From: Pectobacterium wasabiae CFBP 3304
GTDB lineage: Bacteria; Pseudomonadota; Gammaproteobacteria; Enterobacterales; Enterobacteriaceae
Length of the DNA stretch: 64,000 nt
Reading direction: 5' to 3'
Assembly (NCBI RefSeq): GCF_001742185.1
Contig: NZ_CP015750.1
Location: 1,550,001 to 1,614,000 of the forward strand
Of the stretch, positions 16,242 through 25,518 are shown one piece after another. Under the pieces are notes generated by a model, which had not been told where the DNA came from, searched no databases, and saw nothing but the letters and a program-made list of their open reading frames with translations. The position numbers were made by a program, and so were the translations under genes. The first letter of the stretch is position 1, and every line of letters starts with the position of its first letter.

Positions 16242-17744
16242 TTACTGCGCAGCGGGAGCCTTGTCCTGCAGTTTGGCTTCTTCAGACGCTGCCGCAGGTA
16301 CGTTGGCAACAGGTTCGACGGCTGGCGTCATAATCTGGTCGTAGGTTTCCTGCAACGCCTTCATATTCGCTTCGGGTTCACCCGGCTGTTGGATCAACAT
16401 CATCGTCGTATCTTGTACCAGTTGCTGGTGCAGTTCCTGATTCAGGATGTCGAGCGTTAAGGCAGACAGATAAGCCTGACGCAGTTTCTGATACTGCTCG
16501 GGGGCAATATCCACCACGCCATTCTGCTGAGATCGCAGGCGCTGATCCATCAGGATGTCCGTGCTGGTACGCGCATAAGTGGCAAACAGCTTGTTCAGCT
16601 CGTCCGTCTTACGCGCGATTAATGCATCAAACTCTTGTTGTGTCAGCCCCTTTTCACGCAGCGTAGCCAGCTCGCGTGCCATAAACGTCACACCCGGTTC
16701 AACGCTCTCGCGATTCGGTACATCCATATGAATTGCGCACTGAGAACGGGTATAAAATACATTGCAGTCGAAACGGAGGTTGTTACCCTTCTGCGGACTC
16801 TTCTCCAGCACCTGCTGCAGGTGCCAGAACATCGCTTCTCGCGTCATGTCACCCAGCCAGTAGCGAACCAGCGCCTGAGATTCACGGATCGGATGCCACG
16901 GCGCATCCCACATCAGCGACAGCGTATCCTGCTGAGCGTTGTTATTCATCAGGCTGATCGCCTGCGGCGGCAGCGGGCTTAATGTCGGCAACGGCGCTGG
17001 CGCTTCGCGTTTCCCTTCCAACGGTGAGAAAGCTTTACCGATCTGCTCGAGCACGCTGCGGTTATCAACATGGCCAACGATGTAGAGCGTCATTGCATCT
17101 GGCGTATACCAGGTTTTATAAAATTGCTGGATCTGCTCGCCATTCAGCGGCGGTTTAACATCCTGAGCAGGATCGTGCGCCAACAGAGGTGACCCTTTCA
17201 GGCGATAGCGCCAGCTCGGGTCCTGCGGGTTAACCGGGAAGGTGGCAACCTGATCGGGCACCTTCAGCGCGGCCTGTAGCCTTTTTTCGTCGAACGTCAT
17301 CTGTCCTGCACTTTCCGCCAGCCACGTCAGCGCTTCTTTCAGCAGTTCGGGACGATTATTCGGCAGGCTCAGGTTATACGACGTGAAATCATACGAGACA
17401 ACGACTGGAGGAAGGGCGCGTGAGCTATTAGCGTCACGCAGCCACATGGAAGGTAGCTGGGCAGCGGACAGCTTATCGCCGGGCGCAAGGGCCAGACGGG
17501 GAAGAAAATGCGCAAAACCCACCTGCTGGGCGTTTTCCAGCAACGATCCGGCATTAACAACCAGGCGCAGCTCAACCCGATCGCCGGGGCGCTGTGGCGT
17601 GGTTAATAACTGCCAGGTAAAACCATTATCCAGTTTACCCTGCTGCCAGGCAGGATCGGGCTGTAGTGCTTCAGCCTGCACGCTGCTGCTGACCACGGCC
17701 AGCAACATACCACCAACGAAAAGCGCCTTTTTGGTGCCCTGCAT
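16242..17744 (-). CDS. yhjJ: YhjJ, M16-family peptidase-like periplasmic protein without the zinc site
   Basis: This 500-residue secreted protein is collinear with E. coli YhjJ. A signal peptide (MQGTKKALFVGGMLLAVVSSSVQA) is followed by two M16-type halves. The usual inverted zinc motif HxxEH should fall at GFAHFLPRLALAPG, but only the first His is kept: Glu and the second His are Pro-Arg and Leu. The protein is therefore probably not a peptidase and may be a chaperone or partner. The region KTWYTPDAMTLYIVGHVD is the conserved core. The C-terminus is Ala/Pro-rich. No function is known. Confidence 0.9.
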   Translation of the reverse strand: MQGTKKALFVGGMLLAVVSSSVQAEALQPDPAWQQGKLDNGFTWQLLTTPQRPGDRVELRLVVNAGSLLENAQQVGFAHFLPRLALAPGDKLSAAQLPSMWLRDANSSRALPPVVVSYDFTSYNLSLPNNRPELLKEALTWLAESAGQMTFDEKRLQAALKVPDQVATFPVNPQDPSWRYRLKGSPLLAHDPAQDVKPPLNGEQIQQFYKTWYTPDAMTLYIVGHVDNRSVLEQIGKAFSPLEGKREAPAPLPTLSPLPPQAISLMNNNAQQDTLSLMWDAPWHPIRESQALVRYWLGDMTREAMFWHLQQVLEKSPQKGNNLRFDCNVFYTRSQCAIHMDVPNRESVEPGVTFMARELATLREKGLTQQEFDALIARKTDELNKLFATYARTSTDILMDQRLRSQQNGVVDIAPEQYQKLRQAYLSALTLDILNQELHQQLVQDTTMMLIQQPGEPEANMKALQETYDQIMTPAVEPVANVPAAASEEAKLQDKAPAAQ

Positions 17745-18040
17745 GTGAACCCCTACTCATAGCTATCCAACATATAAATGTGGTTATTGTTGATCATTAT
17801 GGTGGCCTTGCGTCTGCCACCGCACACTCTCGTGGATATATCACGGAAAAAATTGAAGACGCGAAGTGTACCATTCCCTTGGACAGCGCGCTTTTGTCTA
17901 TGTCACTTCAGGAGGCGAAATAATCTGCAAAAAAGATAAAAATAGTCATATTTAACAATATTTTTACGTTTTTCGGCGGGTAAGAAGAGAGGGAGAAACG
18001 GTTTGGCTGGATTTGTTTACAGGCAAAAAATTTACAAACA
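17745..18040. other. Intergenic region upstream of yhjJ
   Basis: This AT-rich spacer holds the yhjJ leader and no gene. I see no RNA gene or repeat apart from the dctA terminator that follows. Confidence 0.5.
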
Positions 18041-18076
18041 AAAAAATTCCCCACGGATCGTTAACACCGCGGGGAA
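18041..18076 (-). terminator. dctA terminator
   Basis: On the minus strand a stem TTCCCCGCGG/CCGTGGGGAA (one mismatch) with a 10-base loop is followed by six T residues, about 25 bases past the dctA stop. Confidence 0.85.
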
Positions 18077-18100
18077 CTGATTTAGAAAACCGAATTGGAA

Positions 18101-19393
18101 TTACGACTGCGCCGTCGGCGTGGCCGCGTTATCGCTCTTCTTGTTACCAGACAGCTCAGCGTCCAGCGTCTTCTCATCCAGCTCGCGGCAGTATTTGGCT
18201 ACCACGATAGTCGCAACACCGTTACCAATCAGGTTGGTCAGCGCACGGGCTTCTGACATGAAACGGTCAATACCCAGAATCAACGCCAGACCGGCAACAG
18301 GCAGGTGGCCCACGGCAGACAGCGTTGCTGCCAGCACGATAAATCCACTTCCCGTCACGCCTGCTGCGCCTTTAGAGGACAGCAGCAGCACCACCAGCAG
18401 CGTAATCTGATGCCAGATATCCATGTGGCTGTTGGTTGCCTGAGCGATAAACACCGCCGCCATCGTCAGATAGATGGAGGTGCCATCAAGGTTGAACGAG
18501 TAGCCAGTAGGAATGACCAGACCGACGACGGATTTTTTACAACCCACCTTCTCCATCTTCTCCAGCATACGTGGCAGCACGGATTCAGAAGAGGATGTAC
18601 CCAGTACGATCAGCAGTTCTTCACGGATGTAGCGAATGAATTTGAAGATACTGAAGCCCGTTGCTTTCGCAATACTGCCCAACACCAGAAATACAAACAG
18701 AACGCAGGTGAGGTAGAAGCAGAGGATCAGTTGTCCCAACTGCACCAGCGTACCGACACCATATTTACCGATGGTGAAGGCCATGGCACCGAACGCACCC
18801 AGAGGAGCCAATTTCATGATCATGTTAATGACGCCGAAAATGACCTTGGAGAAGCTGTCGATTACATCAAAAATCACTTTGCCCTTTGGCCCCAGGCGGT
18901 GCAGCGCAAAGCCGAACATCACAGCAAACAGCAGAACCTGCAAGATATTACCGCTGGCAAACGCACCGACCACACTCGCTGGTATCACATCCATCAGGAA
19001 CGGAATCAGACCCTGTTGCGAAGCCTGCTGGGTATAAACCGCCACCGCAGACGCATCGAGCGAGCTTGGGTCGATGTTCATGCCCACGCCAGGTTGCACA
19101 ACGTTAACCACGATCAGGCCGATAATCAGCGCAATCGTACTCACAATTTCAAAATACAGCAGCGCGGCCGCACCAGTACGACCGACCGACTTCATACTTT
19201 CCATGCCTGCGATACCGGTGACTACCGTACAGAAGATAACCGGCGCAATAATCATTTTAATTAATTTAACAAACCCATCGCCCAGCGGCTTCATTTGCTC
19301 GCCAAGCTGGGGGTAGAAATGCCCCAGCAGGATCCCTATCGTAATGGCGGCAAGAACCTGAAAATAAAGACTTTTAAAAATAGATGTTTTCAT
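18101..19393 (-). CDS. dctA: C4-dicarboxylate transport protein DctA
   Basis: DctA imports succinate, fumarate, malate and aspartate aerobically by proton or cation symport across the inner membrane. The 430-residue protein belongs to the DAACS (SLC1-like) family: [25 protein letters not shown], the Ser-rich [13 protein letters not shown] hairpin, [16 protein letters not shown] and [20 protein letters not shown]. Length and sequence match E. coli DctA (428). In E. coli it is controlled by DcuSR and CRP; dcuSR lies in this same window. I found only a weak CRP half-site upstream and do not call it. Confidence 0.97.
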   Translation of the reverse strand: MKTSIFKSLYFQVLAAITIGILLGHFYPQLGEQMKPLGDGFVKLIKMIIAPVIFCTVVTGIAGMESMKSVGRTGAAALLYFEIVSTIALIIGLIVVNVVQPGVGMNIDPSSLDASAVAVYTQQASQQGLIPFLMDVIPASVVGAFASGNILQVLLFAVMFGFALHRLGPKGKVIFDVIDSFSKVIFGVINMIMKLAPLGAFGAMAFTIGKYGVGTLVQLGQLILCFYLTCVLFVFLVLGSIAKATGFSIFKFIRYIREELLIVLGTSSSESVLPRMLEKMEKVGCKKSVVGLVIPTGYSFNLDGTSIYLTMAAVFIAQATNSHMDIWHQITLLVVLLLSSKGAAGVTGSGFIVLAATLSAVGHLPVAGLALILGIDRFMSEARALTNLIGNGVATIVVAKYCRELDEKTLDAELSGNKKSDNAATPTAQS

Positions 19394-19710
19394 ACATACG
19401 TCCTATGGTGGGGAAAACACAGGAGGGAAATAGGGTACGAAAATGCCGCCTGTGATTGCGCCGGAAAGTAACATTGCAATAACAAGCTGAGAATGTTTTA
19501 TAAGTTTAGTTTGTGAACAATAGGTTAAAACAAGAGCTGAATCACGTCAGCAAGAGTCATAAAGAAACATTAGTGCAATTTACTTGTAACAGATGCACAT
19601 TTTTTCGGCAGATAAAACCCCATAAAAGCCGTCAAACCCCCGACACACGGGGAAAGTGCTTGTCAGGAAACGCCGCCATGAAAAATAACATTTTCGTTAC
19701 CTATTGATAC
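19394..19710. other. dctA upstream region
   Basis: This spacer lies between dctA and the GGDEF gene, both on the minus strand, and holds the dctA promoter. I checked it for a missing EAL-domain coding sequence and found none in any frame. Half-sites TTGTGAAC and CTGTGATT resemble CRP halves but lack good partners. Confidence 0.45.
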
Positions 19711-20892
19711 TCAGGAAGACGCGATGAGGAGATGAATACCGCATTTTTTATCACGCCGCGCCAGTTGCATGGCAAAGCGCGCCTGTGACAAAAGCAGCGC
19801 CGCCTCCTCTGGTCGAGGGTCGGTAATCGTCAGGATACCCGTGCTGACAGCCCGCACAGGCTGGGAGCCCGTAGGTAAGAAGGGGGAATTAATCGCCAGC
19901 ATCACGTTTTGCGCCCACTCTTGCTCCCGTCCGGCGGATTCCAGTGTTTTCCCGATGATAGCGAACTCGTCACCATCGAGGCGCGCCAGATATATGCTCC
20001 CTGCCCCATTTTGTTCTTCTATCACCGTTTGGAGTTGCTTGGTCAACACAGCCATATCGCCCTGACTGGCCGAGGAATCAAGCCCAAAAACGAGCAGGCT
20101 AAACGGGGTAGCGTCCGCCAGACGCTGTTCAAGGCGTCGTATAAAATGCGCGTTGTCCGGTAGCCCCACGCTTTCAGTTCCGGCAGAGAGAGACTGCTCC
20201 AGCAACTGTTGATTACGATTGTAGCTGCGCACCAGCGCGCCCAGTTCATCATCCTGATGCCAGGGCGGCAGCGTAAGCGGGCGGTGGAGCACCGCATCCG
20301 GCGGTAGATTCTGTAACTCGACAATAATCCCACGCAGCGGGTGTATCAGTAAGCGGTTAATACACCAGGTAATGGCGATCGACATAATCAATGCCAGCAG
20401 CAGATACGTCGCCAACATGGTTGAAAAGGTGCTGACGATAAATTGATACATCCGATAGGAATCCGCCTGCAAGACCAGGTGCGCCAGCGGTGCCGAATAT
20501 TGCGTCTGCGGCGGCGAATAGAGTGGAATAGAGATACGGATCGGCAGCTTAAAGACCCGCGCGATCCAGTCCGGCACCGGGCGTTCTTTCGGGAAATTAG
20601 CGTGTAACGTCTGGAAATCATCAGGCAGCAATACATCTGCCCGGCTAAGAAAGGCAACCGGCAGCAAGCTATCCAGAATATTGCCTGCACGTTGCACTTC
20701 ACCTTGTAACACCGCATCCGTCAGCGGTTGACGCACGGAATACGCAATGCTCTCCAACTGCTTGGCATAATCTTCACGGCGCTGATGAACGAAGTGAAAA
20801 AGCTGTATGACGATAAACAGGCTGATCGTTACCAGTGCCACGGCAGACACGGCTGTCATCTGTTTAATCGTTAATGAACGTCTGAGCCGCAA
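19711..20892 (-). CDS. Membrane GGDEF protein, HmsP/YhjK-like but lacking the EAL domain
   Basis: The first 330 residues follow E. coli YhjK (PdeK) and Yersinia HmsP: a membrane segment (AVSAVALVTISLFIVIQLF), a periplasmic sensor region (YSVRQPLTDAVLQGEVQRA, LLPDDFQTL), a second membrane segment (LATYLLLALIMSIAITWCINRLL), a HAMP-like linker (HQDDELGALVRSYNRNQQLL) and a GGDEF domain with LARLDGDEFAIIG near residue 305. The family proteins are about 660 residues with a C-terminal EAL phosphodiesterase; here the frame ends at 393 (CGIHLLIASS) and no EAL coding follows. The signature is DGDEF instead of GGDEF, so activity is uncertain. Its place beside bcs suggests a c-di-GMP role in cellulose control. 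Confidence 0.85.
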   Translation of the reverse strand: MRLRRSLTIKQMTAVSAVALVTISLFIVIQLFHFVHQRREDYAKQLESIAYSVRQPLTDAVLQGEVQRAGNILDSLLPVAFLSRADVLLPDDFQTLHANFPKERPVPDWIARVFKLPIRISIPLYSPPQTQYSAPLAHLVLQADSYRMYQFIVSTFSTMLATYLLLALIMSIAITWCINRLLIHPLRGIIVELQNLPPDAVLHRPLTLPPWHQDDELGALVRSYNRNQQLLEQSLSAGTESVGLPDNAHFIRRLEQRLADATPFSLLVFGLDSSASQGDMAVLTKQLQTVIEEQNGAGSIYLARLDGDEFAIIGKTLESAGREQEWAQNVMLAINSPFLPTGSQPVRAVSTGILTITDPRPEEAALLLSQARFAMQLARRDKKCGIHLLIASS

Positions 20893-21176
20893 GCGCTTTC
20901 TCCGTCAACCTGTTATGCAGACCTGAATACCTATCCCGCTAAATAAAAATAGACGGGCAACACGCCGCGCGAAAAACGCACCGCCACACGCAGTAACACG
21001 CTACAAATAGTATAAGTCAGCTTGTCACCGCCTCAACGCGGTTTTCTGCTGGTACTCAGGGGATTTCATCTTAATCTTAGGCTCCCGTAACGCGGCCTCA
21101 GAATAGGGGATATCCCCTGCATAAGCCAGCGCGGCTATTCAGGGACAGAGTGAAGATAACAAGCGATGAAGAAAGG
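20893..21176. other. Upstream region of the GGDEF gene
   Basis: This part of the 447-base spacer shows no gene, RNA or clear repeat. It should hold the promoter of the GGDEF gene. Confidence 0.4.
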
Positions 21177-21204
21177 CGGGCAGCGGCAGCGTCGCCGCTA
21201 CCCG
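21177..21204 (-). terminator. Hairpin downstream of bcsG
   Basis: CGGGCAGCGGC-AGCGTC-GCCGCTACCCG forms an 11-bp stem with one mismatch; on the minus strand it is followed by CCTTTCTTC. It is a plausible terminator of the bcsEFG operon. Confidence 0.5.
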
Positions 21205-21253
21205 ATAAGACGTGCGATGACGGGCTAATACTGCTCACTTAAGCCCGTTTTTA

Positions 21254-21292
21254 GGGGAAACACAGGGGCGTGCCCCACCACTGTGTTTTCCC
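21254..21292. repeat. Nested inverted repeat after bcsG
   Basis: GGGGAAACACAG (21254-21265) faces CTGTGTTTTCCC (21281-21292), and between them GGGGCGTGCCCC is itself a palindrome. It sits 48 bases past the bcsG stop, so it may be the first terminator or 3'-end stabiliser of bcsEFG. Confidence 0.5.
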
Positions 21293-21339
21293 GTGTATCT
21301 CGATGCTTGAACCACTGACATTACGTTATGATGGTTACA

Positions 21340-23001
21340 CTATTGCGGATATGGCACCCAGTCTCCACCGTTCAGACGAATGTAGGGTTTTCCCTGATAT
21401 TGCATCACGATCGCGTTCTCATTCTCCGAGATCGCTTCCGTTTGCGGCAGTGTGCTCGCCAGCGTTTGCCAATCCACAGAAGGCGCGGTGAACACTTTAC
21501 CGTCCACCATGCGTGCAACCAGCTCCGAAATCGCCAGATAACTGCTCGGTGACGTCACCTCAAGCGCATTGCCCTGATGCGGTGCCTGCAAACCAAACAG
21601 TTTCACGCCGACAGGAATATGCGTAATGCTCGGGCTGGGGATATCGCGCAGCCCGGACATTTGCATCTTATCGCCAGCCAGCGCTGCGCCGTGCTCCGGT
21701 ACTACCACCACCATGACTTTGCGACCAGATTTCTGCAACACGTCAAAAAAAGCATCCAGTTGGTCAAACAGAATCTTTGCACGTGGCGCATAGTCAGCCG
21801 ACTGGTTGGTGCCTACAAAGCGGTTACCGTCATGCAGCGGAATCAGGTTAAAGAACGTTGCATTACGCGTCGTCGTCGCTTTATCTCGCTCGCCCAGCCA
21901 ACGATTTAACAGCTCCAAATCGTTATAAATCGGTTCGCCGTCGAATGAGGTAATCTGGTGGCTGATGCCCTCCTGCGACAGCATCGGAATCTGGATGTCA
22001 CCCTCTTCACGCACCTCGCGCAGGTAATTCCCGAAGATGCCGGAATGATCGAGCATCAGTTGCTCTTCAAAACCCAGCTTCACCAAATTACTGAACAGGA
22101 AGCACTGCTGGTTCACCGGCTGGTACAAATCGGTGTGAGACTGTTGACCACAGCTTGCCCGCAGCAGGCGAATTGACGCTGGTCCGCTATACGCGGTAGC
22201 GGAGTTAAACTGCCGGAACAGGATATCGAATTTCTTCCACAGCGGATGATTATCCAACTGCGCCACCTCTATATCCGACCATGCCAGCGAACAGATATTG
22301 ATAATCAGGATATCAAAAGGCTGCGCATCCTGCGGCAGCGTGGTAGGAAACGCCGTGGTCCGCGCTTTTTCTCGCGTATAAAACTGGTTCAGATAAGCCG
22401 TAAGGTTCGCGTTCGTTGGCGGTAAGGTGGCCTCGGGCAGCGCGGTTCCTCCGCCCGTTGGGGAAGCCGCTGCCGAGGGGGTTGGCGTCGTCGCTACCGC
22501 GGGCATCAGCGAAACGGCAGGCCCCGCCAGATTGACAACGTTTAGCCATGCCAGCGCCGCCACGGTAAACACCGTAATACGAATCCACTGCGCGAAGAAC
22601 AGGTAGGCCACGGTAATAACCACCGCCGCCCCGACCATTTGCCAGTTAATGAAGCGATTTAACAGCTCAAGCAAATAGGCGGCGCTAAAGCCAACAACCT
22701 GTGTCCCCTGGCTGAGAATACTGTTGATGCCCGGCAGCCAGGTGTCGTGGTAAAACAGCCCGATACCGAGCGGAATGGCAATAATATGACGCCAGCGATG
22801 CAGTGTGACATTGGGGATCGGGAGCAGCAAAAACGCCAGAAACACCAGATTAAGCAGTGGATGAAAATTCAGGTACCCAAACCATAACAGGGCAAACTTC
22901 AGCAAAAAATACAGATTCCAGGCACCGAGGCCACGCCAGTAGCGCCATATATGTTGCTGTTTTTGCGAGTCCTGTTGTTGCCTACGTGTTTTTTCGTCCA
23001 T
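21340..23001 (-). CDS. bcsG: Cellulose phosphoethanolamine transferase BcsG
   Basis: BcsG is an inner membrane zinc enzyme that transfers phosphoethanolamine from phosphatidylethanolamine to glucose units of nascent cellulose. The N-terminal part has several membrane segments (WNLYFLLKFALLWFGYLNF and following). A Thr/Pro/Ala-rich linker near residues 185-205 leads to the periplasmic alkaline-phosphatase-fold domain. The nucleophile Ser lies in AYSGPASIRLLRASCGQ near residue 272, and a metal-site His follows in VVPEHGAAL. I chose the start at 23001 (MDEKTRRQQQ) because it lies two bases past the bcsF stop; the open frame runs 20 residues further without similarity. It is about 553 residues (E. 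coli 559). Confidence 0.95.
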   Translation of the reverse strand: MDEKTRRQQQDSQKQQHIWRYWRGLGAWNLYFLLKFALLWFGYLNFHPLLNLVFLAFLLLPIPNVTLHRWRHIIAIPLGIGLFYHDTWLPGINSILSQGTQVVGFSAAYLLELLNRFINWQMVGAAVVITVAYLFFAQWIRITVFTVAALAWLNVVNLAGPAVSLMPAVATTPTPSAAASPTGGGTALPEATLPPTNANLTAYLNQFYTREKARTTAFPTTLPQDAQPFDILIINICSLAWSDIEVAQLDNHPLWKKFDILFRQFNSATAYSGPASIRLLRASCGQQSHTDLYQPVNQQCFLFSNLVKLGFEEQLMLDHSGIFGNYLREVREEGDIQIPMLSQEGISHQITSFDGEPIYNDLELLNRWLGERDKATTTRNATFFNLIPLHDGNRFVGTNQSADYAPRAKILFDQLDAFFDVLQKSGRKVMVVVVPEHGAALAGDKMQMSGLRDIPSPSITHIPVGVKLFGLQAPHQGNALEVTSPSSYLAISELVARMVDGKVFTAPSVDWQTLASTLPQTEAISENENAIVMQYQGKPYIRLNGGDWVPYPQ

Positions 23002-23002
23002 T

Positions 23003-23209
23003 TTATTTTTTAGTCTCTGCTGAAGTCGGCTTGGTTGAAGAAGGGCTACGCATCCAGACACTTGCTGGCTTCAGGTAGCGTGGCGACAATAGCCTGTTTT
23101 TCCAATACCGAAGCCAGTGGGGGATCACTCGGTGCGCCAGATAGCCAAGCGTAAAGAAGACAACCGCGCTTAATAGCACCAGTTGAACGATATCAATCAG
23201 ATTCATCAT
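23003..23209 (-). CDS. bcsF: Cellulose biosynthesis protein BcsF
   Basis: BcsF is a short single-pass membrane protein that recruits BcsE and BcsG to the cellulose synthase complex. The 68 residues begin MMNLIDIVQLVLLSAVVFFTLGYLAHR, with one membrane segment, then the conserved SPRYLKPAS motif and a basic tail. The ATGATG start overlaps the bcsE stop (TCATGA), showing translational coupling. Either ATG could be used. Confidence 0.93.
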   Translation of the reverse strand: MMNLIDIVQLVLLSAVVFFTLGYLAHRVIPHWLRYWKNRLLSPRYLKPASVWMRSPSSTKPTSAETKK

Positions 23210-24780
23210 GATAGTTCTCCCGGTACACGGGCCGGTAAATCGGGCGACAGTAAATCAATAGCAATAGGCTCACGCCGCGGCGTCTGGCGGCGCGGTACAG
23301 ATTCGGTCTGCTGCAGTTGGACATAATCATTAATCTGTTGTTCCTGTCCGGACGTGCTGTCCTGCATCAACGATTTGATTTCCGCTACAATCTGTAAGTC
23401 TTGTGACCACACAATCCGATTACTGAACACTTCATCTACCGGCAGACGGAAGATAGATTTCAACGCGATATCCAATTCATTCAGACGACAATTAGACAGG
23501 AATAAAAACAGACGACCCTGCGCGATCGTGACGACATCGCCAAAACGTCGCAGCGTGCACAGCGTCAGCGCCTGTGCCGCGCGCACCCCCGGCACCGGGC
23601 GCAATGCCACCAGCACGCCTTTGCTGCCTTCTGGCATCAACGTACTATCAATCAACATCTGCACAGACTGCCGAAAGGTCTCAGGCGGCTGGTAGCCCTT
23701 AATCTGTAGCGGCCGCATGGTGGTCAGCAGCACCTCGACATCGACAGGAACATGTTTAGTAAAGCGCTGCCCTTGCACACTTTCAATCCGCGTCAGGAAG
23801 CGAGATAGTGGCTCTGAATGGGAGACAATAAGATTTGCGCCACACGCCAATAATAGACGCTCATCGCTGGCACGCAGGCAGGGCTTCATTTCCCGCACCA
23901 CAATCTTCAGCAATTCGCCACGCTGCCGCCGCAGGCTATGAACCTGTTTGACGAGGGTATCGACCTGAATAGTCTGATTGAGTGCAAAAACGAGGGTAGC
24001 CGCATTCGTCAGCATGCCGGTTTGTACCAAAATGGCGTTGTCATCCAGTAGCTGCCAGTTTTCTGATAGCGCGGGAGCCCCTTCCATCACGCTCTTCTCC
24101 ATCAGAAAAAGCCCATCGTCATTCAGAGACGGCGTGAGGACGGGCTCCTCTTCCGTCAGCATTTGCCAGCCATCATTATCGGGTTGCAGCATTTGTACCT
24201 TATTCGCCCGCACGCCTCTTTCCGTTGCCCACCATGACACCAGATACTGTGCACGATCCTGTTGCCATTGCAGGCTGGCCAAACCGTAAAGCCCGCGATG
24301 TTGGGAGATCAGCATATTCCTCAGCCGGGTTACGCCGCTGCTATGGCTGAGAACCACCAGCGTACACTGGCGCTGATGTAACCATACGGCCGTGTCATCC
24401 ACCCAACGTTGTAATCTTTCCGGTGAAATATCTCGCCACAGACTGGCGGGCGCATACAGCACTAACAGGCGATGTTTCGGACGTAATGCGCGCATCAAGT
24501 CGTCAGTTAAATTCAGCAACGCAGCTTTATTTTCCGGCAATATATAGCAAGATAACTGTTTTATTTCGGTATTAAATAATGTTGTCAACAGCGCGTCAGA
24601 CCGTTCCCCGCAGCCGATTAACGCCACTCTCGCGTCGTTATTTTGGTTGTGCATAATTTGTTGGCAAAATAATGCGGCATCAACCTGTCGATCAATATTC
24701 ACCCAATAAAATCCCGCCAACTGGAGCGTAGCCAGTTCATCCCAAAGGTGACGGATACCTAATGAAAAGTTCTGCTTCAT
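23206..24780 (-). CDS. bcsE: Cellulose biosynthesis c-di-GMP-binding protein BcsE
   Basis: BcsE is a cytosolic protein that binds c-di-GMP and stabilises the Bcs secretion system together with BcsR, BcsQ and BcsF. The 524 residues follow E. coli BcsE: an N-terminal degenerate NTPase-like region, EGAPALSENWQLL, and the GIL (GGDEF I-site-like) domain with the RxxD c-di-GMP motif in LRASDERLLLACGAN, then FTKHVPVDVEVLL and VLVALRPVPGVRAAQALTL. It is the first gene of the bcsEFG minus-strand operon, divergent from bcsRQABZC. Confidence 0.95.
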   Translation of the reverse strand: MKQNFSLGIRHLWDELATLQLAGFYWVNIDRQVDAALFCQQIMHNQNNDARVALIGCGERSDALLTTLFNTEIKQLSCYILPENKAALLNLTDDLMRALRPKHRLLVLYAPASLWRDISPERLQRWVDDTAVWLHQRQCTLVVLSHSSGVTRLRNMLISQHRGLYGLASLQWQQDRAQYLVSWWATERGVRANKVQMLQPDNDGWQMLTEEEPVLTPSLNDDGLFLMEKSVMEGAPALSENWQLLDDNAILVQTGMLTNAATLVFALNQTIQVDTLVKQVHSLRRQRGELLKIVVREMKPCLRASDERLLLACGANLIVSHSEPLSRFLTRIESVQGQRFTKHVPVDVEVLLTTMRPLQIKGYQPPETFRQSVQMLIDSTLMPEGSKGVLVALRPVPGVRAAQALTLCTLRRFGDVVTIAQGRLFLFLSNCRLNELDIALKSIFRLPVDEVFSNRIVWSQDLQIVAEIKSLMQDSTSGQEQQINDYVQLQQTESVPRRQTPRREPIAIDLLSPDLPARVPGELS

Positions 24781-24887
24781 AGACTGATTTCTTTTCCGTT
24801 AATGGCGGCAACCAACCAATCAAAATAAACTCTAGCAGCCCCTTGGAGGATCACAACGTCCCGCCATTAATTATTCCGCCCCCTTAA

Positions 24888-25085
<198 letters not shown>

Positions 25086-25178
25086 AAGGGTTCATTACTA
25101 TTTTTATCTGCCCACATTGCAATCAGCAATTCGTTGCTATAGTTAATTGGCCTGCACGACTATTTTATTAAAGACAGC

Positions 25179-25194
25179 AAAGGCGTAAGCCTTT
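25179..25194 (+). promoter_or_regulatory. Short hairpin in the bcsR leader region
   Basis: AAAGGC-GTAA-GCCTTT is a perfect 6-bp stem 113 bases before the bcsR start, directly followed by a CCAGA/TCTGG pair. It may be a leader structure; I make no functional claim. Confidence 0.3.
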
Positions 25195-25306
25195 ATCTGC
25201 CAGACTATCTGGTGTGGGCGCAGTAAAAGAACCACTACATCTGCCATTCAGATGTTTCCCTTTATCGTTCTCAATGATAATGGATAGCCTATTTCAGAGG
25301 CATGGG

Positions 25307-25516
25307 ATGAATAACGAACCGACTCGTATAGATACCAGCGCACGCGCCGATTTAACCGAAAATGCAAGAGCCGATGACGATCTCCGGGTCCTCAGTCAGG
25401 CTTTTTCTTTGCCTGAAATAAACTATATCGATATTTCCCGTCAGGCGCGTCTGAGCCAAATGATGGCTCGCTGGCCGCTGCTGGATGAATTAAAAGAACC
25501 GGCTGGGAGCAACTGA
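25307..25516 (+). CDS. bcsR: Cellulose biosynthesis protein BcsR
   Basis: BcsR is a small cytosolic partner of BcsQ; the BcsRQ complex binds BcsE and regulates assembly of the synthase. The 69-residue protein starts at MNNEP and contains the family core LRVLSQAFSLPEINYIDIS and a C-terminal RWPLLDEL. E. coli BcsR has the same core and 62 residues. The bcsQ ATG follows the stop by two bases. Confidence 0.93.
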   Translation: MNNEPTRIDTSARADLTENARADDDLRVLSQAFSLPEINYIDISRQARLSQMMARWPLLDELKEPAGSN

Positions 25517-25518
25517 CA

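Noticed and set aside
19420..19530. CRP sites upstream of dctA
   Set aside because: Only half-sites are seen; the partner halves do not match.
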